DNA from: Clostridium grantii DSM 8605
Lineage (GTDB): Bacteria > Bacillota > Clostridia > Clostridiales > Clostridiaceae
Length of the DNA stretch: 64,000 bases
Reading direction: 5' to 3'
Assembly: GCF_900129965.1 (NCBI RefSeq)
Contig: NZ_FQXM01000007.1
Coordinates: 124,001-188,000, forward strand
The notes under the pieces are model-generated. The model searched no databases. It was not told the origin of the DNA and worked only from the letters and a program-made list of their open reading frames with translations. A program made the position numbers and the translations under genes. This document shows positions 45,168 through 55,457 of the stretch, in pieces; position 1 is the stretch's first letter; the number at the start of each line of letters is the position of its first letter.

Positions 45168-45230
45168 AAAAAGCTATCCAGTTCCTATCTTCTATAAGTA
45201 GGAGATAGGAACTGGATAGCTTTTATTATT
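45168..45230. terminator. Very long hairpin terminator
   Basis: AAAGCTATCCAGTTCCTATC and the next few bases pair with the inverse copy ending GGATAGCTTTT, a stem of about 23 bp with one mismatch and a TAAG loop. It follows the reductase by 22 bases. Confidence 0.8.
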
Positions 45231-45473
45231 TTAGGTTTCATATCTAAAATAATAAGTCCTTGACGAAGTATTATATATGATGTATTGTGAAGTCAATAAT
45301 TAATAATTTGACCATGAAGTGAACTGATTCTTAGGTGGAGATAGTTCATGAAGTAGTATATAATAATATTAGGTTGCAAATAATAAAAGTGACATATGAC
45401 GTTTTTTATAATTTATTTTTTTGATATAATCTTTATAAGAATAAATATATATTCAAATAAATGAGGGATAAAT
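45231..45473 (+). other. Leader of Crp/Fnr gene
   Basis: An AT-rich region. TATAAT at 45425-45430 is a likely -10 for the regulator gene. GTGACATATGAC at 45390-45401 may be a regulator site. Nothing coding is seen. Confidence 0.35.
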
Positions 45474-46163
45474 ATGTCCATTGAGAGCTTTATAAATAAT
45501 AAACCTTACTTAGCTAACTTATTTATGGGAATGCCAGCTGAGATAAGGATGAAATGTGTAGTGGAAAATTTTCATGCAAAAACTGTCATAGTAAAAAAAG
45601 ATGAAGAACCAAAGTATATCTATATAGTGTACTCTGGCACATTAAAAATATTTAATGAATTTCAAAATGGCAGAATTCTCGAAACAGCAATTGTTAATGA
45701 TATGGACTTTTTAGGTTTAATCGAAATTTTAGCATCTAAAGAAAAAATAGCAGCTACAGTGGAAACGGTAACAGATTGTATTGCTTTAAGAATTTCAAAA
45801 AAAGACTTTTTAAAGTGGATGGAAAGTGATCATTATTTGGCAGTTATAGTTGCTAAAAAAATGGCAAAAGATTTTTATAATATAGCTTACTCTAATGGAG
45901 AACTTTTATTAAATTCAACTATGTATACCATAATAGCATATTTAATTAAATTGGCTAAAGAAGATATAGATAAAGGTGAAATAGTTTTTATCAATAAAAA
46001 ACGCCAACAAATAGCAGATGAATTAGGAATTAGTTTAAGAACGGTTCATAGGAATGTAAAGCAACTAAAGCAACAGCAATTAATAACAATTGAGAATGCT
46101 AAGATTTATATTAATGAAAATCAATATAAAGCATTGATAGATAAATTAAAAGAATTAAGTTAA
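45474..46163 (+). CDS. Crp/Fnr-family transcriptional regulator
   Basis: This 229-residue protein has a cyclic-nucleotide-binding-fold sensor (about 20-130, YIYIVYSGTLKIFNEFQNGRI). The C-terminal winged helix (about 150-225) has the recognition helix in RQQIADELGISLRTVHRNVKQL. There is no Fnr-type cysteine cluster, so it is not an iron-sulfur oxygen sensor. It lies 22 bases upstream of deoD, probably in the same transcript. Confidence 0.87.
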   Translation: MSIESFINNKPYLANLFMGMPAEIRMKCVVENFHAKTVIVKKDEEPKYIYIVYSGTLKIFNEFQNGRILETAIVNDMDFLGLIEILASKEKIAATVETVTDCIALRISKKDFLKWMESDHYLAVIVAKKMAKDFYNIAYSNGELLLNSTMYTIIAYLIKLAKEDIDKGEIVFINKKRQQIADELGISLRTVHRNVKQLKQQQLITIENAKIYINENQYKALIDKLKELS

Positions 46164-46185
46164 TAATACATAAGGAGGTTTCAAT

Positions 46186-46899
46186 ATGATACCAACAGCA
46201 CATATTGAAGTAAAAGAAAAAGGAATTATTGCAAAAACTATACTAATGCCAGGAGATCCTCTTCGTGCTAAATTTATAGCAGATACATTTTTAGAGAATG
46301 TAGTTAAATTTAACAATGTTAGAAATATGTTTGGATATACAGGAACGTATAAAGGGAAAAAGATTTCTGTTATGGCTAGTGGCATGGGTATGGCTAGTAT
46401 TGGAATTTATTCCTATGAATTATTCAAATTTTATGATGTGGAAAATATTATTCGTATAGGATCATGTGGCGCTTACACTAAAGATTTAAATTTATATGAT
46501 GTTATAATAGTTGATGAAGCTTGGAGTGAGTCAAGTTTTGCAAAAGTACAAAATGGTTATGATAAAGATATTATTGCAGCTTCTCCAGAATTAAACAAGA
46601 AATTAGAAGAAATTTCGAAAGACTTAGGTGTTGAAATACATAAAGCTAGAATTCATTCAAGTGATATTTTTTATCGCGAAAATTTTGAAGAATTTAAGAA
46701 TATTTATCAAAACCAAGGATGTGTTGCAGTAGAGATGGAATCATTTGCTTTATTTCATAATGCTAACGTGTTAGGGAAAAAAGCGGCTTGTTTGTTAACT
46801 GTTTCTGATAATTTAGTAACTCATGAAGCAACTACATCAGAAGAAAGACAAGAAGCATTTACAAAGATGATGGAAATTGCATTAGGTATGGCTGAGTAA
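46186..46899 (+). CDS. deoD: Purine-nucleoside phosphorylase, DeoD type
   Basis: This 237-residue hexameric enzyme phosphorolyses purine (deoxy)nucleosides to base plus (deoxy)ribose-1-phosphate. It has MPGDPLRAKFIADTFLE (near 22), RNMFGYTG, the signature GMGMASIGIYSYELF, and VAVEMESFALF (near 180) plus the catalytic Asp in TVSDN. GGAGG precedes the start. It lies downstream of a Crp/Fnr regulator. Confidence 0.95.
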   Translation: MIPTAHIEVKEKGIIAKTILMPGDPLRAKFIADTFLENVVKFNNVRNMFGYTGTYKGKKISVMASGMGMASIGIYSYELFKFYDVENIIRIGSCGAYTKDLNLYDVIIVDEAWSESSFAKVQNGYDKDIIAASPELNKKLEEISKDLGVEIHKARIHSSDIFYRENFEEFKNIYQNQGCVAVEMESFALFHNANVLGKKAACLLTVSDNLVTHEATTSEERQEAFTKMMEIALGMAE

Positions 46900-46926
46900 A
46901 TAAAAATAATTAAATATTAAGCAAAT

Positions 46927-46961
46927 AACAAAAGGAAGCTAAAATTTAGCTTCCTTTTGTT
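46927..46961 (+). terminator. Terminator after deoD
   Basis: AACAAAAGGAAGCTAAA pairs with its inverse copy through TAGCTTCCTTTTGTT. Strong, and effective in both directions. Confidence 0.8.
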
Positions 46962-47037
46962 ATAGAGAGAAAAAATAAATTATCTTGAAATTTTAATGAA
47001 ATCAGTTCTTTTCCTATTCAAGAGCTAAATAACACCC

Positions 47038-47061
47038 TATAATTAAAGTTAACGATAAGTT
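47038..47061 (+). promoter_or_regulatory. -10 box and LacI-type operator 1
   Basis: TATAAT at 47038-47043 is followed by AAAGTTAACGATAAGTT at 47045-47061, upstream of the AraC-type regulator gene. It shares its core with five other sites at the mannan locus. Confidence 0.6.
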
Positions 47062-47118
47062 GAAGTATGTTTTGTGGCTTTAATGTTTCAAATTAATATA
47101 TGGAGGAAGTGGAATATT

Positions 47119-48403
47119 ATGATGAATGAATTAAAAATAGGTAATAAAGAATTGATTGATTATACAATAGAAAGTGTGTTGAAAAACAATTGTAATAATG
47201 TTCAAACTAACAATATATTGAAGGAAGAAAAGTTATTAAGCCACATAGTAGATTGTGATGAAGAAAATTTTAATATAAATTATGAGGTTTTTATAAAACT
47301 AATGAATTGTACTAAAGATACTGAATATGTATTGATTTTATTTGGAATAGATAATTATTTTGTGAAAAATAATGCTAAAGTATTTTATAGTGAAAAAATG
47401 TACTTAGAAGAATTAAAAAAATATATAAATGAATTTGAATTTGAAAAAAACAAGATGAATTTAGTTGTTTGTGAGAAAAGAAAAAGTAGTATGCTAATAC
47501 TTATGATGTTTGGTAAAGACAATATAGATAAGTGGCAAATTATAAACAATTACATTAAGAAAATTAAAGAAAGGTTATCTTCTAGAGGTATTTCATTATC
47601 TATAGGAATAAGTAAAATTCATAAAAGGTTTAAGAAAATTAGTCTTGCATATGAGGAATGTAAAAAAGCTCTTGATTTTAGATTTTATATGGGTAAAAAT
47701 AGTGTGTTTATTTTTGATGAAAACATTTTAAATGAATATGTAAAAAAGAAAAATGAATATAACATAAAAATAAATAACATATTAAAAAATATAGAAATAC
47801 GAAATGAGAAGAATATGGAAAAATGTATAATTGAATTAATGGATGAAATGGAAGAAGATAAATTATATCCTGAGAATTTTAGAAAAATAATATATTTTAT
47901 CATTATTAGTATTAACAATAGTTATATTCAAAATTTAAAAACTATAGATATTATTTTTGGAGATATAGAAGAAGTATATTACTGTGTGGATAAAATTGAT
48001 ACATATGAAGAATTAAGAGGTTATGCAATAAATAAAATACATGTGATTTTACAAAAATACAGGTTAAGAAAAAATACAAAAAATAAAAATATTATTGAAG
48101 ATTCAATGAATTATATAAAAAATAATTACATGAAGGAAATAACATTAAAAATAGTTGCAGAGGAGGTATACTTAACTCCAAATTATTTTAGTCAAATATT
48201 TAAAAGTCAGGCGGGAATGAATTTTATTGATTTTTTAATTGAATGTAGGATTGGTCAGGCTAAAAAATTATTAAAACAACCAGGAATTAAAATTTATGAA
48301 ATTGCTGAATTAGTGGGTTATAAGGAAATAGTGTCATTTAATAGAGCATTTAAAAAAAGTTGTAGGGATATCACCTAAGGAATATGCTTCTTTAAATAAA
48401 TGA
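47119..48403 (+). pseudogene. AraC/YesN-type regulator, frameshifted at its C-terminus
   Basis: The N-terminal 200 residues include a degenerate GGDEF-like fold (RGISLSIGISK, then SLAYEECKKALDFRFYMG) as in YesN-type regulators, but no receiver domain. The C-terminal AraC HTH (LTPNYFSQIFKSQAGMNF, then VGYKEIVSFNRAFKK) is interrupted. After a run of seven A near 48351-48357 the reading frame stops at 48376-48378. The next frame continues with the expected VVGISPKEYASLNK and stops at 48401-48403. Slippage, mutation or a sequencing error are all possible. Start 47119 follows TGGAGGAAG. Confidence 0.75.
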
Positions 48404-48499
48404 GTCAATTACCTCTTGAAATCGTTTATTTCGTAAAAAAGGTTAATAAAACCGAAAAAATGTAATTGGTATAATATTAAAAATATATTATACTTTCAA

Positions 48500-48524
48500 T
48501 ATAATAAAGTTAACGTTTAAGTAA
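48500..48524 (+). promoter_or_regulatory. -10 box and LacI-type operator 2 (mannanase)
   Basis: TATAAT at 48500-48505 abuts AAAGTTAACGTTTAAGTAA at 48506-48524. The -35 is weak (TTAAAA at 48477-48482). Confidence 0.62.
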
Positions 48525-48534
48525 ATAGTTAATA

Positions 48535-48549
48535 TTGAAAACGATTTCA
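48535..48549 (+). promoter_or_regulatory. CcpA catabolite-responsive element (cre)
   Basis: TTGAAAACGATTTCA fits the WTGNAANCGNWNNCW consensus at every position. It lies between the LacI operator and the mannanase start, where CcpA would block transcription when glucose is present. Confidence 0.7.
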
Positions 48550-48573
48550 TAAAAAGGTTTTAGGAGGGGAACA

Positions 48574-51500
48574 ATGAAAAATAAAAGAATTTTATCAATG
48601 TTGCTTGTATTAATTTTAGTTATATCTTATATAATTCCAATAGCTCCAGTTAATGCAACAACTAAAAAATTGGTATCCTGGGATTTTGAGGATGGAACAT
48701 CACAAAGTTGGGTATTAGGTTGGGGTGGTGTATTTGCAGGTACACAAAATGATGTAAGTTACAGCGAAGATCTTAAAACAGAGGGTAATGTAGGAGCTTT
48801 AAAGATTGAACTAAGTCTTGCATCAGGAGGATGGAAAGATGGAGCAATTAAAGTTCCATTGGCAGAAGGAGGTGTAGATTCATCAACTGTGAATAAAGTT
48901 GAGTTTGATGTATATATACCTAATGCACCGGAAGAACTTAAATCTATAAAGCCGCAAGTGGCTTTTAATGATCCATCATGGGCACAAGGTGGAGATGGGT
49001 ACATTGGAGTTGCAACATTAGAAAAGGTTGTAATAAACAATGTAGAGTACTCAAAAAAACATATTGAAATGACTTTAGATGTAGCAGGAGATGGTACATC
49101 TAAAGAATTTATTATAAAGTTAGGAAATGATGAAAGTACGTATACTGGAGCTATATATTTGGATAACATTGTTTTAGGTATTGAATCAATAAAAGATAGT
49201 AACACTGATAGTACTAGTGATGATAATGTTCCAACAAAGGATAGCATATGGAATTTTGAAAATATAGAGAATCCTTTAGCTTGGTCTATAGGATGGGGAA
49301 CTGGATTTTTAGGTGGAGATAAGGATGTATCCTATAGTGAGGATCTTAAGAGAGAAGGTAATAATGGCTCACTTAAAGTCCAAGTTAAATTAAATTTAAG
49401 TTCATGGACAGAAGCAAATGTACAGGCTTATTTAATGGATAAAGATATGGAGATTAATACTTCAAAGTATAAGAAATTATATTACGATATTTATGTTCCT
49501 AATCCGGATAGTTTCGGAAATGGGCTAAAGTTAGCAGAAGCATTTAATGATACTTGGGGACCCATTAAAGATTGGGAAGATGTTGATTTGAAAAATGTAG
49601 AGAAAGTAACAATTAATAATGTTACATATGGAGTTGTTCATAGAAATATTGATGTTCAGGTTGCCAATGTGCATAAAAAACTCACATTGAGAATATCTTC
49701 ATATGGAAGTAACTACACTGGACCAAGATACATTGATGATGTAAGGGTTTCACCCTTTACTGATAAACTATCTGTAGATATACTATCACCAAATAAGCTA
49801 GAAGTGGCAAATTAAGGTAAGATTCAAGTAACAGCAGATGTTCAGACTCCAGGGAATGAAGAAATATCAAAGGTTTATTTAGTTACTGAAAGCGGTAATG
49901 AAATAGAAATGACTATGGATGAAAAGGAAAATAATATTTATAAGTGTGATTTACAAACTTTAAATGAAGAGGAAGGTCCACTTTCTTATGATGTTATAGT
50001 ATTGGGAAAAACAGGAGCAAAATCAAAAGCTACATCGGAAATAATTGTTAATAACACAGGTATAAAAATAGATATAATATCACCTTTATTCGGAGAAATA
50101 ATTAAAGGAGAAGCTACTGTTTCTGCTGAAGTTAAAGACCTAAATAAAAATGTTGAATCTGTTGAATTGCTAGTAGGAGACTTAATAGTACCTATGAATC
50201 TTGAAAATAGTAAATATGTGACTAAATTAGATACTAGTAAGCTAGCAGATGGGGTTTATTCATTATTTATAAAGGCTATAAGCAATGAAGATAAAGCGAT
50301 TTATTCCTTTACAGACATTTTAATTGATAATGGAACTGTTAAGGTACAAGGAGTTGTAAAGCATAATAGCACTGATTTTGAATTAAATGGTAAACCATAT
50401 TATTACTCTGGTTGGAATATTTATAAATTTCCTTTTGCAGAGGATATGAAATTGAGTATTCCAGAAAAGTCTGTAAGCTGGACAAATTCTGGTGAAAAAG
50501 TTGAGATAATAATGCCGAAAGATACAACATTTACTTATAAACAATACCTTGATATATCAATGATGGAGGCAAAGAAAAACGGGTTGGATGTTGTGCGTAC
50601 TTGGGGCTTTAACAGCGATGTAAATCAAACATATTCCTTTTATAATAAGGATGAGTCAGGAGTATGGGAATTTAATGAAGATCAATTTAAAAGATTTGAC
50701 GAGATAATGGATAGTGCAAGTAAATTTGGCGTTAGAGTCATAGTTGTGTTTGAAAACTATTGGGATGCTTATGGCGGAATTCAAGCAACTACAAATTATC
50801 TTGGGTTAGATAATAAACTTAAATTTTATACAGATCCTAGTGCTAAACAATTATTTAAAGATTATATAGCTAATTTTGTAAAAAGAACAAATACTGTAAA
50901 TGGAATAAAATACGAAACAGACCCAACTTTATTTGCTTGGGAGCTTATGAATGAACCAAGAATAGATTACAAGCATAGAGGAGATAATAATTACCCAGAT
51001 TCATACTATAATGGTGAGCTTTTAAAAGAATGGACGAAAGAAATGGCTGGTTACGTTAAAAGTCTTGATAGTAGCCATATGGTAAGCTTAGGTTCGGAAG
51101 GACATGGTCAGATGGTTGATGGTAAACCATATGTTTATGACAAAGAAGGATATGGAAATGACCCTGTTGGTAATGTTATGAGTATTGACGAAATTGACTT
51201 TGTAACTTTTCATCCATATTTTAATGAGGATTGGCTTAAATATAATATACCTCATGCTAAGGAATTGATTCAACAAATAGTTAAGGAGTCACAAAAATAT
51301 AAAAAACCTATAGTAATGGAAGGATGGGGCCAAAAGAAAAAGTTTGGATTGAAGGATTTTAAAGGAGTAGAAAGTGGTAATATAGATGAAGATTCAAATT
51401 GGACTAAATTGAGAGATGCATGGAACAAGATTATGCTAGCTGAATTCAGAAGAGCTGGTGGTAATGGAACAATGATATGGCAATTTTCTACATTTGGAAG

Positions 51501-52365
51501 AATAGACCAAGACTTTGATGTTACAACACTTATGCCAGCTGAACAAGTGGTAGAAGATAAGAATCTTGTGGATATACTAAATAAAGAGTCTCAATTACTT
51601 ATGAATCTTAATAAGGTTAAATATAATGATATTTTATTGCAACAAAAAGGATATGCAGCAGAAGCGGAATATTATGGATGGATCACTTCTAAAGATGGGA
51701 ATTTTAAGCCGGAAGAAACAATAAAAGTTAAAGATATTACTTATGCTATGAAAAAAATGAATGTAAATGTACCTGCTATAAAAGCAGTGAATCAAAATGA
51801 AAGCATTACAAGAGCAGAACTTGCTGAAATGATTTTCAAGGACCTTAAAATGATTAAAGTAGAAAAACCTACTGAAAAAGACGAACGTGGTATAGTTATT
51901 GAGGATATGAGATTTAATGACCTTTCAAAGGTTACCACTAATCAAGTAGATGCAATACAAGCCATGTATACAGCGGGAATGTTTGAAAACACTTTGCAAT
52001 TTAGGGTGGAAGAGAAGGTTACTAGAATAGAATTAGCTAAACTACTAACAGCAATTTATGACTATATTTACTACTATGGAGCAGAACCAGATGATGGTAA
52101 AGAACCAGTTAGTAACATAGAAAATATTGAAAATACTACAGTAGATACTGAAGAAAAAGCAGAAGATGTTGAAAATACTAAAGTAGATACTGAAGAAAAA
52201 ACAGGAAGTATAGAAAAATCTGTATCGGATACTGAAACTGAAACTGAAACTGAAACTAAATTACCTAAGACTGGTTCTATAGGGTACGGAGATATTATAT
52301 TGATAGGGGTTATATTAGTAGGTGTAGGAGTAGTTTTATTTAAAAGAAAAGAATTATATAAGTAA
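48574..52365 (+). pseudogene. Surface beta-mannanase (GH5-type), interrupted by one in-frame stop
   Basis: One frame of 1264 codons is broken only by TAA at 49813-49815. Before the stop lie a Sec signal peptide (1-29) and two related mannan-binding-type beta-sandwiches (about 33-205 and 225-395, each with SYSEDLK). After it come Ig-like segments, then a GH5-type barrel with acid/base Glu in LMNEP (codon 50953) and nucleophile Glu in VMEGWGQ (codon 51319). SLH-like repeats (51660-52090), an acidic Glu/Thr linker, and a sortase anchor (LPKTG at 52261, hydrophobic helix, KRKELYK) follow. The 3-prime part has no signal peptide or ribosome binding site, so without readthrough no active enzyme is secreted. 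Confidence 0.82.
52110..52260 (+). repeat. Acidic linker repeats
   Basis: Two copies of VENT/IENT-x-VDTEEKA/T are followed by four ACTGAA units coding TETETETE. This is a low-complexity spacer between the SLH-like region and the sortase motif. Confidence 0.6.
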
Positions 52366-52366
52366 T

Positions 52367-52408
52367 AAAACTCAACAGTAGATTAATTCTGCTGTTGAGT
52401 TTTATTTT
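52367..52408 (+). terminator. Terminator after mannanase
   Basis: AAAACTCAACAG pairs exactly with CTGTTGAGTTTT and is followed by ATTTTTG. Confidence 0.82.
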
Positions 52409-52470
52409 TGAACGTTTTCGACATAAAAATAGTATTTAAGTATTATTTAATTTAGTTTTTTACAAATAGC

Positions 52471-52521
52471 TTGCAAAAAATAAAATAGTAAGTTAAAATT
52501 AATTTAAGCAAACGATTACTT
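52471..52521 (+). promoter_or_regulatory. Promoter and LacI-type operator 3 (chemoreceptor)
   Basis: TTGCAA, a 17-base spacer and TAAAAT (52494-52499) are followed by AAGCAAACGATTACTT at 52506-52521. This operator copy is the most divergent of the six. Confidence 0.52.
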
Positions 52522-52570
52522 AAAAACAAAGTAATAAATCTGTAAATTAAATAGAAAGAAGGATAAAAAA

Positions 52571-54181
52571 ATGAAATGGTTTAAAAATCTAAAAATTAAA
52601 ACACGAATTCTAAGTGGATTTGCGATAATTACAATTATCGCAATTTTTGTTGGGTTAGTAGGTTTTTACAGCCTTTCTAAAGTGGAAAACCAACTAAATG
52701 AAGTTGTAAATATAAAGTTGCCAAGTGTACAAGCATTACTTTCAGTTAGTGAAATACAAACAGCTATAAAAACCTCAGAAAAAACATTATTAATAGATTC
52801 TTTAACCAAGGAAGAAAGATTGAAAGAATATGATGAAATTAAAACACTTTTAAAAAATTCAGATAAAGAATTAGAAAAATATGCTCCTCTTCCCAAAACA
52901 GATGAAGAAACTAAAGAATGGAACACTTTTATAAATTTATGGATAGCTTGGAGAAATGATGTGAATGATTTTGTTATTAAAAGCAAAGAGTATGATACAT
53001 TTATTTTAAAAGGTGACATTAATAAAAAAATATCTATTGAAGAATTAATTATAATTTCCAAGGGAATAAACGATGAATCTTTCAAATTATCTGCAAATGC
53101 ATTAAGTCAAAATATTGATTTGAATAAAATTGCCGCAGAGAATTTACAAGATAATTCTTCAAAAGTAGTTAAAGCTTCTAAAGAAACTTTATTATTTACA
53201 TTGATAGGAAGTGTTTTGATTTCTATTATTCTTGGAATGACAATATCTTCAATGGTTAGTAAGCCTCTTAAAAAGATACTAGATGCAGCAAGTTTGATAA
53301 CGAATGGTGATTTGAATGTAGAATTAGATATTGATACAAAAGATGAGATTGGTGTTTTAGCAAATGAGTTTAAAACAATGTCTGTAAATTTGAATATGGT
53401 AATATCGGGAATTAATACTGCTTCAGAAGAAGTTGCCACTGGTTCTAAGCAAGTATCTGATTCTAGCTTATCATTGGCCCAGGGAGCAACGGAACAAGCT
53501 GCTTCTATTAAAGAATTAACAGTTTCTATTGAAAAAATTGCAATACAAACAAATATAAATGCTAAAAACGCTAATGAAGTTAAAAGTATTTCAGAAGATG
53601 TGCAAAAGGAAGTTGAAGAAGGTTATAGATTAATGAAAAATATGTTAAAGGCAATGAATGAAATAAATGAATCTTCAAGTAATATTTCTAAAATTATTAA
53701 TGTGATTGATGAAATAGCTTTTCAAACAAATATATTAGCTTTAAATGCTGCTATCGAAGCCGCAAAAGCAGGACAACATGGTAAGGGATTTGCTCTAGTA
53801 GCAGAAGAAGTTAGAAATCTTGCGCTAAGATCTTCTAACGCAGCAAAAGAAACTACTTTTTTAATAGAAGGGTCTATTAAAAAAGTAGAGGATGGAACCA
53901 ATATTGCTAATACAACATCTAATGCATTAAATAATATTGTTACAAAGGTGAAAAAATCAACAAAATTAGTTGGAAATATTGCAATTGCATCTAATGAACA
54001 AGCAGTTGAAGTTCAGCAAATTAGTACAAGTATAAGTGAAATTACTGAGGTTGTACAATCTACTTCTGCCACTTCTGAGCAAACAGCAGCAGCTAGCGAA
54101 GAATTGCTTGAACAATCTGAAGTATTAAAGAATCAGGTTAGTACATTTAAATTAAAAAAAGAAGAGTTGAATATAGAGTGA
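52571..54181 (+). CDS. Methyl-accepting chemotaxis protein
   Basis: This 536-residue chemoreceptor has a first membrane helix at about 13-34 and a four-helix-bundle ligand domain (about 35-190). A second membrane helix (about 198-222) and a HAMP domain follow. The cytoplasmic signalling hairpin carries the highly conserved tip DEIAFQTNILALNAAIEAA and adjacent EVRNLALRS. A LacI-type operator in its promoter ties it to mannan use. It may sense manno-oligosaccharides directly or through the ABC binding protein (inference). Confidence 0.93.
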   Translation: MKWFKNLKIKTRILSGFAIITIIAIFVGLVGFYSLSKVENQLNEVVNIKLPSVQALLSVSEIQTAIKTSEKTLLIDSLTKEERLKEYDEIKTLLKNSDKELEKYAPLPKTDEETKEWNTFINLWIAWRNDVNDFVIKSKEYDTFILKGDINKKISIEELIIISKGINDESFKLSANALSQNIDLNKIAAENLQDNSSKVVKASKETLLFTLIGSVLISIILGMTISSMVSKPLKKILDAASLITNGDLNVELDIDTKDEIGVLANEFKTMSVNLNMVISGINTASEEVATGSKQVSDSSLSLAQGATEQAASIKELTVSIEKIAIQTNINAKNANEVKSISEDVQKEVEEGYRLMKNMLKAMNEINESSSNISKIINVIDEIAFQTNILALNAAIEAAKAGQHGKGFALVAEEVRNLALRSSNAAKETTFLIEGSIKKVEDGTNIANTTSNALNNIVTKVKKSTKLVGNIAIASNEQAVEVQQISTSISEITEVVQSTSATSEQTAAASEELLEQSEVLKNQVSTFKLKKEELNIE

Positions 54182-54207
54182 TATTTTGAGTCTTTAGTGA
54201 ATTCTTA

Positions 54208-54263
54208 TTGACAAAACTGTATCGGTTAAGGTAAAATTAAATTATTAAGTAAACGTTAAGCTA
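54208..54263 (+). promoter_or_regulatory. Promoter and LacI-type operator 4 (epimerase operon)
   Basis: TTGACA (54208-54213), an 18-base spacer and TAAAAT (54232-54237) are followed by AAGTAAACGTTAAGCTA at 54247-54263. Confidence 0.62.
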
Positions 54264-54284
54264 ATAAATAAAGGGAGTGACTTT

Positions 54285-55457
54285 ATGGATGATTTAAGAG
54301 AAGAAATATTAAAAGACTTACAGGAAAATATTATGCCCTTTTGGATGAACTTAAAGGATGATGAGTATGGAGGTTTCTATGGTTGGGTTGATTATGATTT
54401 GAATTTAATAAAGAGTACTGATAAAGGAGGGATAGCAACAGCTAGATATTTATGGTCTTTTTCTTCTATGTATAGATTCACAAAAGATGAAAAGTATAAA
54501 GAGTGTGCAAATCATGCATATAAATTCCTTTTAAATAATTTTTTGGATAAAGAATGGAAAGGTTTATATTGGATGGTAGACTATAAAGGTAATGTTACAG
54601 ATTATAGGAAACATGTGTATACCCAATCTTTTGGAATTTATGCTTTAAGTGAATATTATAGAGCTACGGGCCATGAGGAATCTTTGGAGATGGCTAAAGA
54701 TTTATATTATTTAATAGAATCAAAAGGATTTAACAATAAAAACAATGCTTACATGGAAGAATTTAATAGAGAATGGGATATATCACCTAATGAAATGCTT
54801 AGTGAAAACGGAGTGGTTGCAGATATAACCACTAACACACATCTTCACGTATTAGAAGCTTATACAAATTTATACAGAGTGTGGCCAGACAAGGAATTAA
54901 AAGAAAATATTAATAAATTAATAAAGATTTTTTATGAGTATATTTATAATAAAGATACTAAATTTTTAAAAGTATTTTTTGATAATAAATGGAATGAAAT
55001 TATTGATCTTAAATCTTATGGACATGATATAGAGGCTAGTTGGCTAATAGATGAGGCGCTTAAAGTTATAGCATCAGACAATAAGGAATATTTACAAATG
55101 GTAGTGGATATAGCATACAATATTGCAAAAGAAGGCGTTTTAAAAGATGGGTCTTTAAAAAATGAAAAAGAAAAAGGAAAAGATGACTTAACTAAAGTTT
55201 GGTGGGTTCAAGCCGAAGCTATGGTGGGTTTTGTTAATGCTTATGAAAGAACAAAGGATAAAAAATTCTTGGAATTAGTAAGTGGTTTATGGAAGTATAC
55301 TAAAGAGAATGTTATAGATAAAAGAAAAAATGGAGAGTGGTATTGGTCAGTAGAAGAAAATAATAAACCAACTGAAAGAGAAATTGCTGGTCCGTGGAAA
55401 ACTCCGTATCATAATACAAGGTTTTGCTTAGAAATATTAGAAAGGATTGATAAATAA
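54285..55457 (+). CDS. Mannobiose/cellobiose 2-epimerase (AGE family)
   Basis: This 390-residue (alpha/alpha)6-barrel enzyme has family segments KGGIATARYLWSFS (near 45), the histidine in NTHLHVLEAYTNLYR (near 185), and GHDIEASWLIDEA (near 246). KVWWVQAEAMVGF (near 305) and a final PYHNTR give the catalytic histidines. In bacterial mannan catabolism it converts beta-1,4-mannobiose to mannosyl-glucose for the adjacent phosphorylase. That role is supported by the next gene, which it overlaps by one base. Confidence 0.87.
   Translation: MDDLREEILKDLQENIMPFWMNLKDDEYGGFYGWVDYDLNLIKSTDKGGIATARYLWSFSSMYRFTKDEKYKECANHAYKFLLNNFLDKEWKGLYWMVDYKGNVTDYRKHVYTQSFGIYALSEYYRATGHEESLEMAKDLYYLIESKGFNNKNNAYMEEFNREWDISPNEMLSENGVVADITTNTHLHVLEAYTNLYRVWPDKELKENINKLIKIFYEYIYNKDTKFLKVFFDNKWNEIIDLKSYGHDIEASWLIDEALKVIASDNKEYLQMVVDIAYNIAKEGVLKDGSLKNEKEKGKDDLTKVWWVQAEAMVGFVNAYERTKDKKFLELVSGLWKYTKENVIDKRKNGEWYWSVEENNKPTEREIAGPWKTPYHNTRFCLEILERIDK

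Noticed and set aside
48759..49247. 162-residue minus-strand frame opposite the mannan-binding modules
   Set aside because: A Ser/Pro/Thr-rich shadow of the mannanase frame, which has clear domain structure.
49909..52365. Independent mannanase gene starting at 49909
   Set aside because: No ribosome binding site or signal peptide, and the frame is continuous upstream of the single TAA.
52409..52428. Second cre-like site (GAACGTTTTCGAC)
   Set aside because: It fails the CcpA consensus at the flanking TG and C positions on both strands.
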